This document shows, piece by piece, positions 1 through 8,965 of a stretch of 48,861 nt of DNA. Made by a program: the position numbers and the translations under genes. Numbering within the stretch: the stretch's first letter is position 1; each line of letters starts with the position of its first letter. Origin of the DNA: Lachnospiraceae bacterium (GTDB lineage Bacteria > Bacillota > Clostridia > Lachnospirales > Lachnospiraceae); NCBI GenBank assembly GCA_910575255.1, contig CAJTEM010000035.1, positions 1 through 48,861 on the forward strand. Direction: 5' to 3'. The notes beneath the pieces were generated by a model that was given only the letters and a program-made list of their open reading frames with translations, made no database searches and was not told where the DNA came from.

Positions 1-34
1 TAAATAAGTGCCTTCGGCACATCAGCTCCCCCTG

Positions 35-55
35 CCCCCTCAATCTTTGAGGGGG
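35..55. repeat. Perfect 9-bp hairpin upstream of the IS91-like transposase
   Basis: CCCCCTCAA (35-43) and TTGAGGGGG (47-55) are exact reverse complements around a 3-nt loop. A shorter hairpin, GTGCC-TTC-GGCAC, lies just before it at 8-20. End hairpins are typical of HUH elements, so this may be part of the terminus upstream of tnpA; it could equally be a terminator of a gene outside the window. Confidence 0.55.
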
Positions 56-92
56 TATTGCTTTCCGTCCACATTTATTGCATAATAATCTC

Positions 93-1259
93 ATGAACAT
101 CCTGCAAGAGATTTTTAAAGACAACTACGAAATAATTCAATATACGCTCCATCCCAGAGCTGTTGAAATGGACAACATCGAAAAGATGATAAACTGCGGC
201 GATCCTTCTTTTGGAGGGGCCATGTATGCCTGTTCCCAATGCGGAAAAATGAAATTTGTCCCTTTCCGATGCAAAAGCCGCTTCTGCCCTACCTGTGGTG
301 TCAAATACTGCCGGGAACGCTCCACCTCCATGTCCTTCAAGCTCCTGCGCTGCCACCACCGCCACTGCGTCTTCACCATTGATGAAGAACTAAGGCATTT
401 CTTCCTGGAAGACCGCTCCCTCCTTGACTGCCTTTTCCAGGCTGTCCGCATTGTTGTCTCACACATGTTTTATAAAATCAATAAGTCCGAAAACTTTGTC
501 CCTGGCTTTATCTGCGTCCTCCATACCTTTGGCCGGCCCCTGGAATGGAACCCCCACATCCACTGCCTCATCACAGAAGGCGGCTTCTCTGACAAAGGAT
601 TCTGGCGGGCTGTAAAACATTTCAACTATACTTACCTGCGCAGGGCTTTCCAGACGGTCCTGCTGTCTGAAATGGAAAAACGGATCGGACCCTCCTTTAA
701 AAAGACCAAGGCTCTTATCTACCGCAAAGATAAGAACGGCTTTTATGTCTATGCAAAGCCCGCCCTTTCCAATACGGGTACCGTCATCAAATATATCAGC
801 CGCTACCTGGGCCGCCCTGTCATTGCACTTTCCCGTATCGACTCCTATGACGGGGATAATGTCACTTTCCACTACAACAGACATGAGGACAATGTTTTTG
901 TCCAAAAGACCATCCCGGCCATTGATTTCATAAAACTCCTCATCCAGCATATCCCGGAGCGGAATTTTAAAATGACCCGTTACTATGGGCTTTATGCACG
1001 GCACAGAGCCAATGACCCCTCCCCCGGATGCAGGGCTGTCCATCCTTCAAAACACGTTGTTTTCCGCAGCTTTAACAGATGGCGTGAAATGATTCTCCTT
1101 TCTTTCGGCTATGATCCGCTCCAATGCCCTGACTGCAAAAAGAAAATGACATTTCTTGAGCTGTATTTTAATCACGAAAGAGTTTCCCTGGATGAACTTT
1201 ATGAAAGGACCATGGCTAAGGCAAAAGCCAGGATGAAAGCCAAATGCCGTTCCTCTTGA
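93..1259 (+). CDS. IS91-family (HUH, Y2) transposase
   Basis: Predicted 388-residue single-strand transposase that nicks and joins DNA by rolling-circle transposition. The N-terminal third has a zinc-binding region with CSQCG and CPTCG pairs plus further Cys residues. The HUH metal motif is in WNPHIHCLI (His about 155 and 157). The catalytic tyrosine pair is in YISRYLGRP (about 234 and 238, four residues apart), as in IS91 enzymes. A second CPDC cysteine pair is near the C-terminus. I chose the ATG at 93; an in-frame TTG at 78 would add five residues, and neither has a clear ribosome binding site. Length is normal for the family and no frameshift is visible, so the enzyme may be active. Confidence 0.93.
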   Translation: MNILQEIFKDNYEIIQYTLHPRAVEMDNIEKMINCGDPSFGGAMYACSQCGKMKFVPFRCKSRFCPTCGVKYCRERSTSMSFKLLRCHHRHCVFTIDEELRHFFLEDRSLLDCLFQAVRIVVSHMFYKINKSENFVPGFICVLHTFGRPLEWNPHIHCLITEGGFSDKGFWRAVKHFNYTYLRRAFQTVLLSEMEKRIGPSFKKTKALIYRKDKNGFYVYAKPALSNTGTVIKYISRYLGRPVIALSRIDSYDGDNVTFHYNRHEDNVFVQKTIPAIDFIKLLIQHIPERNFKMTRYYGLYARHRANDPSPGCRAVHPSKHVVFRSFNRWREMILLSFGYDPLQCPDCKKKMTFLELYFNHERVSLDELYERTMAKAKARMKAKCRSS

Positions 1260-1315
1260 TTTTTTCTCCTGTCTGTATCATACTGTACTTATCAACAGAC
1301 AGGAGGCTTCAGCAC

Positions 1316-1492
1316 ATGGACGAACAATTCATCAGGGAACTCAGACAGAAATATATCCAAAATCCCCCGGAAGGCATGACTGCCCCGCTGGTTAAAAACA
1401 TGACCGATGGTGACCTTCTGGACATGCACTATTTCCTTACCGAAGACGACGATCTGGACGATGCGTCAGAAGAAGGCTTTTACATCTTCTGA
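1316..1492 (+). CDS. Small acidic protein following the IS91-like transposase
   Basis: Predicted 58-residue protein of unknown function. The start at 1316 is chosen because AGGAGG lies at 1301-1306, nine bases upstream; an upstream extension in the same frame overlaps the transposase and has no such site. The C-terminal 20 residues are very acidic (a DDDLDD stretch). It begins 57 bp after the transposase stop on the same strand and is probably co-transcribed. It may be element cargo or an accessory protein; no catalytic motif is visible. Confidence 0.6.
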   Translation: MDEQFIRELRQKYIQNPPEGMTAPLVKNMTDGDLLDMHYFLTEDDDLDDASEEGFYIF

Positions 1493-1515
1493 CCTCATTG
1501 TCCGTTTTGTTGCGC

Positions 1516-1536
1516 CCGCCTTTTGGCGGTTTTTTA
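1516..1536 (+). terminator. Rho-independent terminator after the small IS-linked ORF
   Basis: CCGCC-TTTT-GGCGG hairpin (1516-1529) followed by a run of T, 24 bp after the stop codon at 1492. It fits the end of the transposase transcript and may also form part of the element end. Confidence 0.7.
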
Positions 1537-1570
1537 TTACGTTTTCGTCGTTATTCGGAGAACTTTCCTA

Positions 1571-1612
1571 TAATATAAAATAGCCAGCCCGCAAAAAATT
1601 TACGGACTGGCT
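1571..1612 (-). terminator. Terminator of the MacAB-like operon
   Basis: Ten-base arms at 1582-1591 and 1603-1612 pair with one mismatch. Read on the minus strand, the stem is followed by ATTTTATATTATA. It lies about 65 bp past the last permease stop codon, as expected for the end of the efflux operon. Confidence 0.6.
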
Positions 1613-1677
1613 GTGTCAACATATCTGTATTCTTTTAACCACTGTGTTACCCAACGGCGAAAATGAGTCCCTGCTCG

Positions 1678-2889
1678 CTACTCATACCGCAGCGCCTCAA
1701 TCGGGTCCTTCTTCGCCGCCTTAGAAGCCGGATAAATCCCAAAGAAAATCCCCACCATGGCCGAGAACCCCACTGCCAGAAGCACCACCCCGGGCTTGAC
1801 GATAGCCTGCACGCCCAGAAGTGCACCGCCGATCATCACCAGCCCACCGCCCAGCAGGATTCCCACAACCCCGCCGCAGGCAGACAAAATGGCCGATTCC
1901 GTCAAAAACTGAATCATGATATCCCTTGTCCTGGCTCCCAGGCTCTTGCGGATTCCGATCTCCCTGGTACGTTCTGTCACAGACACCAGCATGATATTCA
2001 TGATTCCGATTCCGCCCACCAGCAGAGAGATCGCCGCAATACCGCCCACTGCCGCCGCCAGGCCGCCCATGATACTGTCCATCTGCCCCATCTCATCCTT
2101 GGCACTGTTCAGCCGGAAATCCTCCGGCTGACGGCCCTTGCTTTTCGCCACATAAGCCTTCACATTATTATAAAACACATCCATGGTCGCCTCATCCCTG
2201 GCAAAAATCCGCAGCGCATAAAAATAATCATTGGGCCAGGTCAGAATCGTATAAGGCAGAAACGCCTCCCCGCCTTCTGTATTGGCTCCCATCATCATGG
2301 CCTGAAAGGGACTCAGCTTCTTGCGGTAGATTCCCACCACCGTATACTCCTCCGTGGTTCCGTAAATCGTGGTGCGAAAGGTTTTTCCCACCGCATTCTC
2401 CACCCCAAACAGATTCATGGCGCTGGTAGTATCCATGACCACATTTTTCCTGCGCCCCAGCACATCTCCCTCATTCAGATAACGGCCATAGACGATATTG
2501 ACCGGCTGCACCTCCTGATAATTATAATCAACCCCGTTAAAAGCAAACTTCACTGTGGTCCGTCCGCTGATGGCATCGGCCGAGGCATGGGAATTGCTGT
2601 CAATATAGGCGATCTGATCCCCGAATACCTCCTTCACCCGCTCCATCTCATCCAGCGTAAAATAATCGCTCTGCCGCACGTCATCCACCCAGTAGCCAAT
2701 AAAAAGGTACGCCTGGGTCACTCCGATTTCCCGATACAGCCCCTCAAACATGCTTCTCATGGTATCCCCGATGGACACAATGGAAATCACGGAGCCGATT
2801 CCGATGATAATGCCCAGCATGGTTAGAAACGACCGCATTTTATTGGCACGGATAGCAGAAAATGCCATCTTCATATTTTCTATCAGCAT
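1678..2889 (-). CDS. MacB-type ABC transporter permease (second tandem copy)
   Basis: 403-residue FtsX/MacB-family permease. A first membrane segment lies at about residues 20-42, followed by a large extracytoplasmic domain (about 45-270) and three C-terminal membrane segments. The TERTREIGIRKSLGA stretch before the third segment is the coupling motif of MacB/FtsX permeases. It should pair with the ATPase at 4205-5149 and the adaptor at 5176-6513 to export peptides, lipids or drugs. The upstream gene at 2908-4119 is a same-length paralogue with over 80% identity by eye. Differences cluster in the extracytoplasmic domain and the coupling regions are almost unchanged, which suggests a heterodimer after tandem duplication. 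Substrate unknown. Confidence 0.9.
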   Translation of the reverse strand: MLIENMKMAFSAIRANKMRSFLTMLGIIIGIGSVISIVSIGDTMRSMFEGLYREIGVTQAYLFIGYWVDDVRQSDYFTLDEMERVKEVFGDQIAYIDSNSHASADAISGRTTVKFAFNGVDYNYQEVQPVNIVYGRYLNEGDVLGRRKNVVMDTTSAMNLFGVENAVGKTFRTTIYGTTEEYTVVGIYRKKLSPFQAMMMGANTEGGEAFLPYTILTWPNDYFYALRIFARDEATMDVFYNNVKAYVAKSKGRQPEDFRLNSAKDEMGQMDSIMGGLAAAVGGIAAISLLVGGIGIMNIMLVSVTERTREIGIRKSLGARTRDIMIQFLTESAILSACGGVVGILLGGGLVMIGGALLGVQAIVKPGVVLLAVGFSAMVGIFFGIYPASKAAKKDPIEALRYE

Positions 2890-2907
2890 AATCTTCCTCC
2901 CCTGTGG

Positions 2908-4119
2908 TCACTCATATCGCAGCGCCTCGATCGGATCCTTCTTCGCCGCCTTGGAGGCAGGGTAGATTCCAAAGAAAATCCCCACCATGGCTGAAAATCC
3001 CACTGCCAACACCACTACGCCCGGTTTGACAATGGCCTGCACCCCCAACATCCTTCCGCCCAGCAGCACAATCCCGCCTCCCAGAAAAATCCCCAGGATT
3101 CCGCCGCAGGCAGACAAAATCGCGGATTCCGTCAGAAACTGCACCATAATATCCCTTGTTCTGGCGCCTAAACTCTTGCGGATTCCGATCTCCCGGGTGC
3201 GTTCTGTCACAGACACCAGCATGATATTCATAATCCCGATTCCTCCCACCAGCAGAGAGATCGCCGCGATCCCTCCCACCGCCGTTGCCAGGCCTCCCAT
3301 CATGCTGTCCATCTCGCCCATCTGGGCCTTTGCTGTCACCAGACGGAAATCCTCCGGCTGACGCTCCTTCGACCTGGCCACATAATTCTTCAGATTCTCA
3401 AAAAACACATCCATCGTGGCCTCATCCCGGGCAAAAATACGGATATCATAAAAATAATCATTCGGCCAGGTCAGGATCGTATAAGGCAGAAACGCCTCCC
3501 CACCCTCTGTACTGGCCCCCAGCATCATAGCCTGAAAAGGATTCAGATCCTTGCGGTATACTCCCACCACGGTATAATCATCCACTGAACCATAGATGGT
3601 GGTGCGAAAGGTTCTTCCCACTGCATTCTCTGCTCCGAACAGATTCCTGGCGCTGTTCGTGTCCATGACTACATTCTTCCGGCGCCCCAGGATATCTCCC
3701 TGGTTCAGGAACCGACCGTAGACCATATTGACCGGCTGCACCTCCTGGTAATTATAATCAATTCCCACATAATTAAATTTCACAGTCGTCCTGGCACAGA
3801 CCGCATCCCCGGAGGTAGAGGCGTCGCTGTCAATGTAGGCGATCTCATCTCCGAAAATCTCCTTAATCCTCTCCATCTCATCCAACGTAAAATAATCACT
3901 CTGCCGCCAGTCGTCCACCCAATAACCGATGGCAATATAAGCCTGGGTAATACCGATCTTCCGGTACAGCTCCTCAAACATGCTCCGCATGGTATCCCCG
4001 ATGGACACAATGGAAATCACGGAGCCGATTCCGATAATGATTCCCAGCATAGTCAGAAATGACCGCATCTTATTGGCACGAATGGCGGAAAATGCCATAC
4101 GCATATTTTCTATCAGCAT
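2908..4119 (-). CDS. MacB-type ABC transporter permease (first tandem copy)
   Basis: 403-residue permease with the same plan as its downstream neighbour: N-terminal membrane segment, large extracytoplasmic domain, three C-terminal membrane segments and the TERTREIGIRKSLGA coupling motif. It begins MLIENMRMAFSAIRANKMRS, nearly identical to the second copy. The intergenic gap between the copies is 18 bp and holds a GGGGAGGAAG ribosome binding site for the second gene. It is the third gene of the adaptor-ATPase-permease-permease operon. A heterodimeric permease is the simplest reading; two alternative homodimers are possible. Confidence 0.9.
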   Translation of the reverse strand: MLIENMRMAFSAIRANKMRSFLTMLGIIIGIGSVISIVSIGDTMRSMFEELYRKIGITQAYIAIGYWVDDWRQSDYFTLDEMERIKEIFGDEIAYIDSDASTSGDAVCARTTVKFNYVGIDYNYQEVQPVNMVYGRFLNQGDILGRRKNVVMDTNSARNLFGAENAVGRTFRTTIYGSVDDYTVVGVYRKDLNPFQAMMLGASTEGGEAFLPYTILTWPNDYFYDIRIFARDEATMDVFFENLKNYVARSKERQPEDFRLVTAKAQMGEMDSMMGGLATAVGGIAAISLLVGGIGIMNIMLVSVTERTREIGIRKSLGARTRDIMVQFLTESAILSACGGILGIFLGGGIVLLGGRMLGVQAIVKPGVVVLAVGFSAMVGIFFGIYPASKAAKKDPIEALRYE

Positions 4120-4204
4120 AATCTGTCTCTTTCTCCCGGCTCCCCCGACTCATCAGGCCGGATAATTCTGTCCCGGACACTTCCGGCTTCTCCTTAGGAC
4201 GCTC

Positions 4205-5149
4205 TCAATGCCCTTTTTCATTCGGACCAGCCTCTTTCTGCTCCGGTTCTCTGGGTACATTCGGCTTATCGCTGACAATCTCCCCGTCCCGAAACCGGAT
4301 AATTCGCTCCGTAAACGCCGCAATCTCCTCCTCATGTGTAACCACCACCACTGTGGTTCCCTCCTTGTGAAGCTGAGAAAACAATTCCATAATTTCCACC
4401 GACGCAGCCGTGTCCAGATTCCCCGTGGGCTCATCCGCCAGCAGAAGCGGCGGATCATTGGCAAGGGCACGGGCGATCGCCACCCGCTGCCGCTGGCCTC
4501 CGGAAAGCTCATTGGGCATATGCTCCGCCCTCTTTCCCAGCCCTACCCGCTCTAAAAGCGTCCGGGCTCGCTGTTCCCGGAATCTTTTCCCCTTTCTGGC
4601 ATAGGTCATGGGAAGCTCCACATTCTTAAGCGCCGAGGTTCGGGAAATCAGATTAAAAGACTGAAACACAAAACCGATCTTCCGATTCCGAATCAGGGAC
4701 AGTTCATCCGGATTCATGGCCGCCACATCCACCCCGTCCAGATAATAATGTCCCATGGACGGCCGGTCCAGGCAGCCTAAGATATTCATAAGCGTAGACT
4801 TTCCCGATCCCGACTGTCCCATAATCGCCACAAACTCACCCCGGTGAATGGTCAGGTTAATCCTCTTTAAGCCCAGAACCTTCAAAGCCCCGGTATCATA
4901 GACCTTCACCAGATCCTCCAGCTGGATCAGCTCCTCACTGACATTCTCCGTTATGTATTCCGGAAGCTTTCGGGATCTCGACAGCCCCATCTTCCATAAG
5001 GCCTGAAGTCTCTCTGCCCAGTCTGTCCCGACTCCGGATTCTTCCTGCCCCTTATCTCCTGACTCCGGTCTCCCGTCAGGCTTCCATTTCCTTTCCCCGG
5101 ACCCGGATCCTCCCAGATCCTCTGTCCTTTCACGATTCCATAATCCCAT
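4205..5149 (-). CDS. MacB/LolD-type ABC transporter ATP-binding protein with N-terminal extension
   Basis: 314-residue ATPase. The ABC core starts near residue 75 and carries Walker [10 protein letters not shown], a Q-loop in FQSFNLIS, signature LSGGQRQR, Walker [13 protein letters not shown] and an H-loop His in VTHEEE. This set is typical of the MacB/LolD/FtsE class that energises FtsX-like permeases. The first about 75 residues are polar, Gly/Glu/Arg-rich and outside the family core. I keep the long start at 5149 because GGAGG sits eight bases upstream; a shorter start would lack such a site. It lies between the adaptor and permease genes on the same strand. Confidence 0.9.
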   Translation of the reverse strand: MGLWNRERTEDLGGSGSGERKWKPDGRPESGDKGQEESGVGTDWAERLQALWKMGLSRSRKLPEYITENVSEELIQLEDLVKVYDTGALKVLGLKRINLTIHRGEFVAIMGQSGSGKSTLMNILGCLDRPSMGHYYLDGVDVAAMNPDELSLIRNRKIGFVFQSFNLISRTSALKNVELPMTYARKGKRFREQRARTLLERVGLGKRAEHMPNELSGGQRQRVAIARALANDPPLLLADEPTGNLDTAASVEIMELFSQLHKEGTTVVVVTHEEEIAAFTERIIRFRDGEIVSDKPNVPREPEQKEAGPNEKGH

Positions 5150-5175
5150 AGCTTTCCTCCGTCAAATTCCTTCTG

Positions 5176-6513
5176 TCACTGCATCGGAGATACCGTGACC
5201 GCCATGCCGTCTTCCAGAAAAGCCATCGGTGAGGTGATATAGGTTGTTTCCTCTGTCAGGCCCTCCCCCTTTACTTCCACCTCCACATCGCTCTCTACTC
5301 CCGTCTCCACAGGAATCATTTTCACTACATTATTCTCTACCGAAGCCAGAAATGTCTGGCCTTCCTTTTCCATCAGCGCCCCCATGGGAACCACCCAGGT
5401 ATCCTTCGATTCATTGAGCACAATCTGGGCCCGGGCCGTAATCCCGGCAATCAGCCTGGTATCGGAATTCTGAATCTGAATCGTAGTGGGAATCACCCGC
5501 TCCGTGGAGCCGCCGCCCTTCTCCTCGCCTGTGGGAGAAATAGATGTAATCACGCCCTCTTCTGTCTCGCCGCCCAGGATATCCGCAGAGATCTCCGCCT
5601 TCTGTCCCACCTTCACCTTGCCGATGGAATACTCGCTGACATTGATCTTCATCTCCAGCTTTTCCAGATTATCAATGGAAAACAGAGGCCGGTCGTCGTC
5701 CACGGTATCCGCAAAACGTCCGACTCGGGAATTGACCCGCACAACCGTGCCGTCAATCGGACTGGTGACTTCCACCTCCTCCAGCTCCTTTTTCTTTTTC
5801 TCCAGCTCAAATTCCGCGTTCCGTATCCGCAGGTCATAGGACTCGCTGGCCACTGCTTTTCCGTCACGCAGAGTAAAGGTTGAGACCTGCCTTGACGCCT
5901 CCGCCAGCACATCCCGCGCCGTCTCTAACTCCATCTGGGACACGTCACCGCCCGCAAACAGCATGGCTTTCCGGTCATAATCCCTCTTGGCCGCCTGCTC
6001 GTCCTGCCTTGCCTTTGCATACCCGGTCTCTGCCTGGATCTGTGCCTCATTCCGCTCCGCCACTGCCAGGTCATAGGCATTCTGGGCAATCTCCACCTCC
6101 TTCTGTACATCGGCGGGATCCAGCCGCGCCAGCACCTGTCCTGCCTTTACCTTGTCCCCCTCCTTCACCAGAATCTCCACAATCTCCGCATGAAGGCGGG
6201 ACACCACCTCCGCGCTGTCGGTTCCGGAAATCGGGCCGCTGATCGAGAGAACCTCCTCCACATCCCCCTTGGCCAAAGGCGCTGCGGATACCATCATGGC
6301 TCCGTCGCTGCCTCCTCCCTTCACCTTAACCACCACAAAGAGAGCGGCAGCCACAACCGCCACTCCCGCAATCATTTTCTTTTTCCTGCTCCAGGATTTC
6401 CACGATCTCCAGAATTTCCCGATCCGCCGGTCTTTTTTCGCCTTTTTCCTCTTTCCCGGCGCATCCTCTGCCATCAGCTCCGCCAGTCCCTTCTCATATT
6501 CCTGATCTGTCAT
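5176..6513 (-). CDS. HlyD/MacA-like efflux adaptor (membrane fusion) protein
   Basis: 445-residue adaptor of a tripartite-like ABC efflux system. A basic N-terminus is followed by a membrane segment at about 45-65 (MIAGVAVVAAALFVVVKVKG). Then come the first half of a lipoyl/barrel-sandwich domain (HAEIVEILVKEGDKVKAGQV), a charged alpha-hairpin coiled coil (about 130-230), the second lipoyl half (TSPIDGTVVRVN) and a beta-barrel domain. In Gram-positive bacteria such adaptors are anchored in the membrane and work with MacB-like permeases without an outer-membrane partner. It is the first gene of the operon. AGGAG lies 8 bp before the ATG. Two candidate promoters lie directly upstream (6555-6613). 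Confidence 0.88.
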   Translation of the reverse strand: MTDQEYEKGLAELMAEDAPGKRKKAKKDRRIGKFWRSWKSWSRKKKMIAGVAVVAAALFVVVKVKGGGSDGAMMVSAAPLAKGDVEEVLSISGPISGTDSAEVVSRLHAEIVEILVKEGDKVKAGQVLARLDPADVQKEVEIAQNAYDLAVAERNEAQIQAETGYAKARQDEQAAKRDYDRKAMLFAGGDVSQMELETARDVLAEASRQVSTFTLRDGKAVASESYDLRIRNAEFELEKKKKELEEVEVTSPIDGTVVRVNSRVGRFADTVDDDRPLFSIDNLEKLEMKINVSEYSIGKVKVGQKAEISADILGGETEEGVITSISPTGEEKGGGSTERVIPTTIQIQNSDTRLIAGITARAQIVLNESKDTWVVPMGALMEKEGQTFLASVENNVVKMIPVETGVESDVEVEVKGEGLTEETTYITSPMAFLEDGMAVTVSPMQ

Positions 6514-6554
6514 GTCAAACTCCTCTTTTTGGTCATTACCTCTGTTCAGTTCTT

Positions 6555-6583
6555 ATCCTACTCTTGTTCTCCCCATCTGTCAA
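6555..6583 (-). promoter_or_regulatory. Sigma-A-type promoter of the MacAB-like operon (proximal)
   Basis: On the minus strand TTGACA (6578-6583) is followed after 17 bp by TAGGAT (6555-6560). The adaptor ATG is at 6513, giving a leader of about 35 nt with an AGGAG site. The -35 is perfect and the -10 matches four of six positions. Confidence 0.55.
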
Positions 6584-6586
6584 TCC

Positions 6587-6613
6587 ATTTTACCCCCCCC
6601 CCGGCTTTGTCAA
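6587..6613 (-). promoter_or_regulatory. Candidate phase-variable promoter with a G10 tract in its spacer
   Basis: On the minus strand a perfect -35 TTGACA (6608-6613) and a good -10 TAAAAT (6587-6592) are separated by only 15 bp. Ten of these bases are an uninterrupted G run (6593-6602 on the plus strand as C). Slippage by one to two bases would bring the spacer to 16-17 bp, the preferred length. Spacer-length switching of this kind is known for phase-variable promoters in Neisseria; its use here is inference. Confidence 0.5.
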
Positions 6614-6625
6614 CGCTTTTTTCGC

Positions 6626-8965
6626 TCATTTTTTCTGCGATTCCATCTCCTCCCTCAAAAATTCCGGTATCTTTCCTTTTGGAAGCACCACTGCTACACT
6701 CGCATTCCAATTGCCTTCCACATTCTCCTCTGCATAATCTCTTGTCTCTTCCCTGTCCGGATCCCAGATCATGAGACTGATCTCCATATCCTCTTTCTGC
6801 AAAAACGGATCATAATAGCACAGCCCGCTGTAGGCCAGAACCTCTCTCAGCTCCTGAATCTGTTCCGGTTCGTAAATAGAAAAGCATTCCCTGGAGGTCC
6901 CATAGTCCTCATAATAAAAATCCTCATCCGGCTCATATTCCGGACTGTCTTCATACTCGGTATCTCTCCAGATCTGGATCGCTTTCACATCCAGATCCTC
7001 CAGATATCCGCCAACCTTCGCTCCCTGTTCCTCTAAGAGCTGGATGGTCTCCGTAAAGGAAGGATACAAGGGATAGTAATCCTTGTTCACCAGATCTCTC
7101 CATGCCCGATATCGGTATAACGGATGTTCCCGGAACTGATTTGCTTCCTGCTGCTTCCACCAGAGCATCCCTGCCTCGTCTGTCTCCTCACAGAAACGAA
7201 TCAATCCTACCGGAGCTTCTTTCTCCATACTTTCTACTGTCATGGCAGCAAACTCCTTCTGATAAGTTTCCAGAATCTGTGCCTTTTTTTCCTCCTCCAG
7301 ACCGTTCAGACAAAGCTCATCCTCATTGTATTCCTGGTCGGAATACTTTCCCCGATAGCGAACCGACGACACCTGATCCGCCGTCATGCTCAGAAGAGGA
7401 AAGCTTCCCTTCCCGAACTCTTCATCTCCCAGCATCCTTTCGATTGCCGGAGCCATCTTCCCATCAATCGGCATATAATACATACGGGACACCTTCCGCC
7501 CGCTCTTCATCGTATAGCAGATATTGACATAGCTCCAAAGCTTCCCCTCCTGGGAAACTTCCTCGTCATAGTAGGAATGCCAGTAATTGCGGCCATTTGT
7601 CGGATATGCTCTCTTTCTCTTCTCTGTCTGTTGCACCCCCTCAGAGGCAAGCACAAGCAGGTTCTCCATATCGTGATAACTCATATTCTGACAAATGTAA
7701 TCATCTGCTTCTTCATTTACCCAGTCATAATGCCCGTCCGGAAACTGCTGTGTATTCCCATAAGATACCCAACTTGTTATGGTCTGCACCTGGACCGATG
7801 CCTCGCGCACCTGCCCTGCCTTCGGCAGATACCGGTCATATCCCAACAGATCATAACGGAAAACAATCATAATAAATGCCGATACCCCCAGGCATGCCAA
7901 TAGCTGCAGCTTGTGAGAAAACAATTTCCGAAAATCAAAATGATAGATAATCTCCACCACGCAATGACAGATTCCTCCGCCAAATAAGATTCCGAAAAAA
8001 GCCCAGCGCATGGAATAGCGCACACTATAGAAAAATAACCCCAGCCCCAGGGCTGACAATATGGTCAGCAGAATCCGGATAACCGGACGGGTTATGGAAA
8101 ATGCCATGGCTCTTCCTGCTGCTTCTGACGGACGTCTCCGGTACAAAAAGCAGGATAATGCCGCCAGCAGAACCGAAGCCGCCCAGGCAACCAGCATCGG
8201 AATCGCCATGGGAACCGGATTCTGGTACTGTTCTCCATTTCTTGACAACTGATAGAAGTATTCCGAGATCGGTGAAAACCGAATCCCATACATCAGAATA
8301 CGCTCTGACAAAAGTCCTGGCATGACAGAGTTATAAGTTCTGAAAAAAGAGCTGAGGTAGCCAATCAGCAGTCCCACCGCCATCGGCATATAGGATGCAA
8401 ACACGAATGCTCCCAGAAAGCCGATCACCAGATGCCCGGTCATCATGGCTGCCACCACTACTGTGGAGTACATCAAAATATAATACGTAACATGAAGCCC
8501 GTAAGCCGCGACCGCAACCTGCCACAGCCTGCTGCCGCTGGCCCCGTTCGAAATCCCTACCAGGACAGCCAATACCTGTGCGATACCATACGGAACTGCC
8601 AGAAGCAGAATCCCATCCAGAAAATTCGCCGCAAACAGCTTCTCCCTCCTCACCGGAATTCCATGGTAAAAATCAACCTTGCTCTTTGAATTCAGAAAGG
8701 AAAAGCTGCTGAGTCCACAGATCAGCGCTGCTACTATCATCAGAAATACGGTCATCCCGCAGTTAAAAGAAAGCCACTCAACCAAGTTGTTCTCATACTC
8801 TGCCAGTCCCTTGGCATAATTCACATACTCCCGGATCTCTCCGGCTGTAAATGCCGCCACCACCGGGTAGAAAAAGAAGAATCCCAGACTGAGCAGAGCT
8901 GCCGCCCAGATTCTCCGTTTTAAGTCCTCTTTCATCAGCTTAAAAAATAAGTTTTTTGATGTCAT
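6626..8965 (-). CDS. Large ABC-2-type membrane permease partner of the downstream-acting ATPase
   Basis: Predicted 779 residues. The N-terminal half has multiple membrane segments, beginning with LLSLGFFFFYPVVAAF. The C-terminal half (from about residue 390) is a soluble, acidic, Tyr-rich region without a recognised catalytic motif. I start at 8965 (protein begins MTSKNLFFKLMKEDLKRR) because GGAGG lies 9 bp upstream; this overlaps the ATPase gene by 26 bp, a sign of translational coupling. The operon is regulator-ATPase-permease, like ytr/bcr-type transporters. Only the membrane half resembles ABC-2 permeases; the long soluble tail is unusual and may be a substrate or sensor domain. Stop codon lies 13 bp from a promoter -35 of the next operon. 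Confidence 0.75.
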   Translation of the reverse strand: MTSKNLFFKLMKEDLKRRIWAAALLSLGFFFFYPVVAAFTAGEIREYVNYAKGLAEYENNLVEWLSFNCGMTVFLMIVAALICGLSSFSFLNSKSKVDFYHGIPVRREKLFAANFLDGILLLAVPYGIAQVLAVLVGISNGASGSRLWQVAVAAYGLHVTYYILMYSTVVVAAMMTGHLVIGFLGAFVFASYMPMAVGLLIGYLSSFFRTYNSVMPGLLSERILMYGIRFSPISEYFYQLSRNGEQYQNPVPMAIPMLVAWAASVLLAALSCFLYRRRPSEAAGRAMAFSITRPVIRILLTILSALGLGLFFYSVRYSMRWAFFGILFGGGICHCVVEIIYHFDFRKLFSHKLQLLACLGVSAFIMIVFRYDLLGYDRYLPKAGQVREASVQVQTITSWVSYGNTQQFPDGHYDWVNEEADDYICQNMSYHDMENLLVLASEGVQQTEKRKRAYPTNGRNYWHSYYDEEVSQEGKLWSYVNICYTMKSGRKVSRMYYMPIDGKMAPAIERMLGDEEFGKGSFPLLSMTADQVSSVRYRGKYSDQEYNEDELCLNGLEEEKKAQILETYQKEFAAMTVESMEKEAPVGLIRFCEETDEAGMLWWKQQEANQFREHPLYRYRAWRDLVNKDYYPLYPSFTETIQLLEEQGAKVGGYLEDLDVKAIQIWRDTEYEDSPEYEPDEDFYYEDYGTSRECFSIYEPEQIQELREVLAYSGLCYYDPFLQKEDMEISLMIWDPDREETRDYAEENVEGNWNASVAVVLPKGKIPEFLREEMESQKK

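Larger units (their letters stand above)
1..1540 (+). mobile_element. IS91-like insertion element (left end may be cut by the window)
   Basis: The segment holds an HUH/Y2 transposase, a small companion ORF and a terminator-like hairpin, which is the layout of IS91-type rolling-circle elements. Such elements lack terminal inverted repeats and target duplications, so the exact ends cannot be read here. A perfect hairpin at 35-55 before the transposase and the hairpin at 1516-1529 after the small ORF are candidates for the terminal structures. Boundaries are inferred. Confidence 0.6.

Noticed and set aside
1663-2826. Long plus-strand frame of 387 codons opposite the MacB-type permease
   Set aside because: His/Pro-rich antisense shadow of a clear permease gene; no ribosome binding site and no domain.
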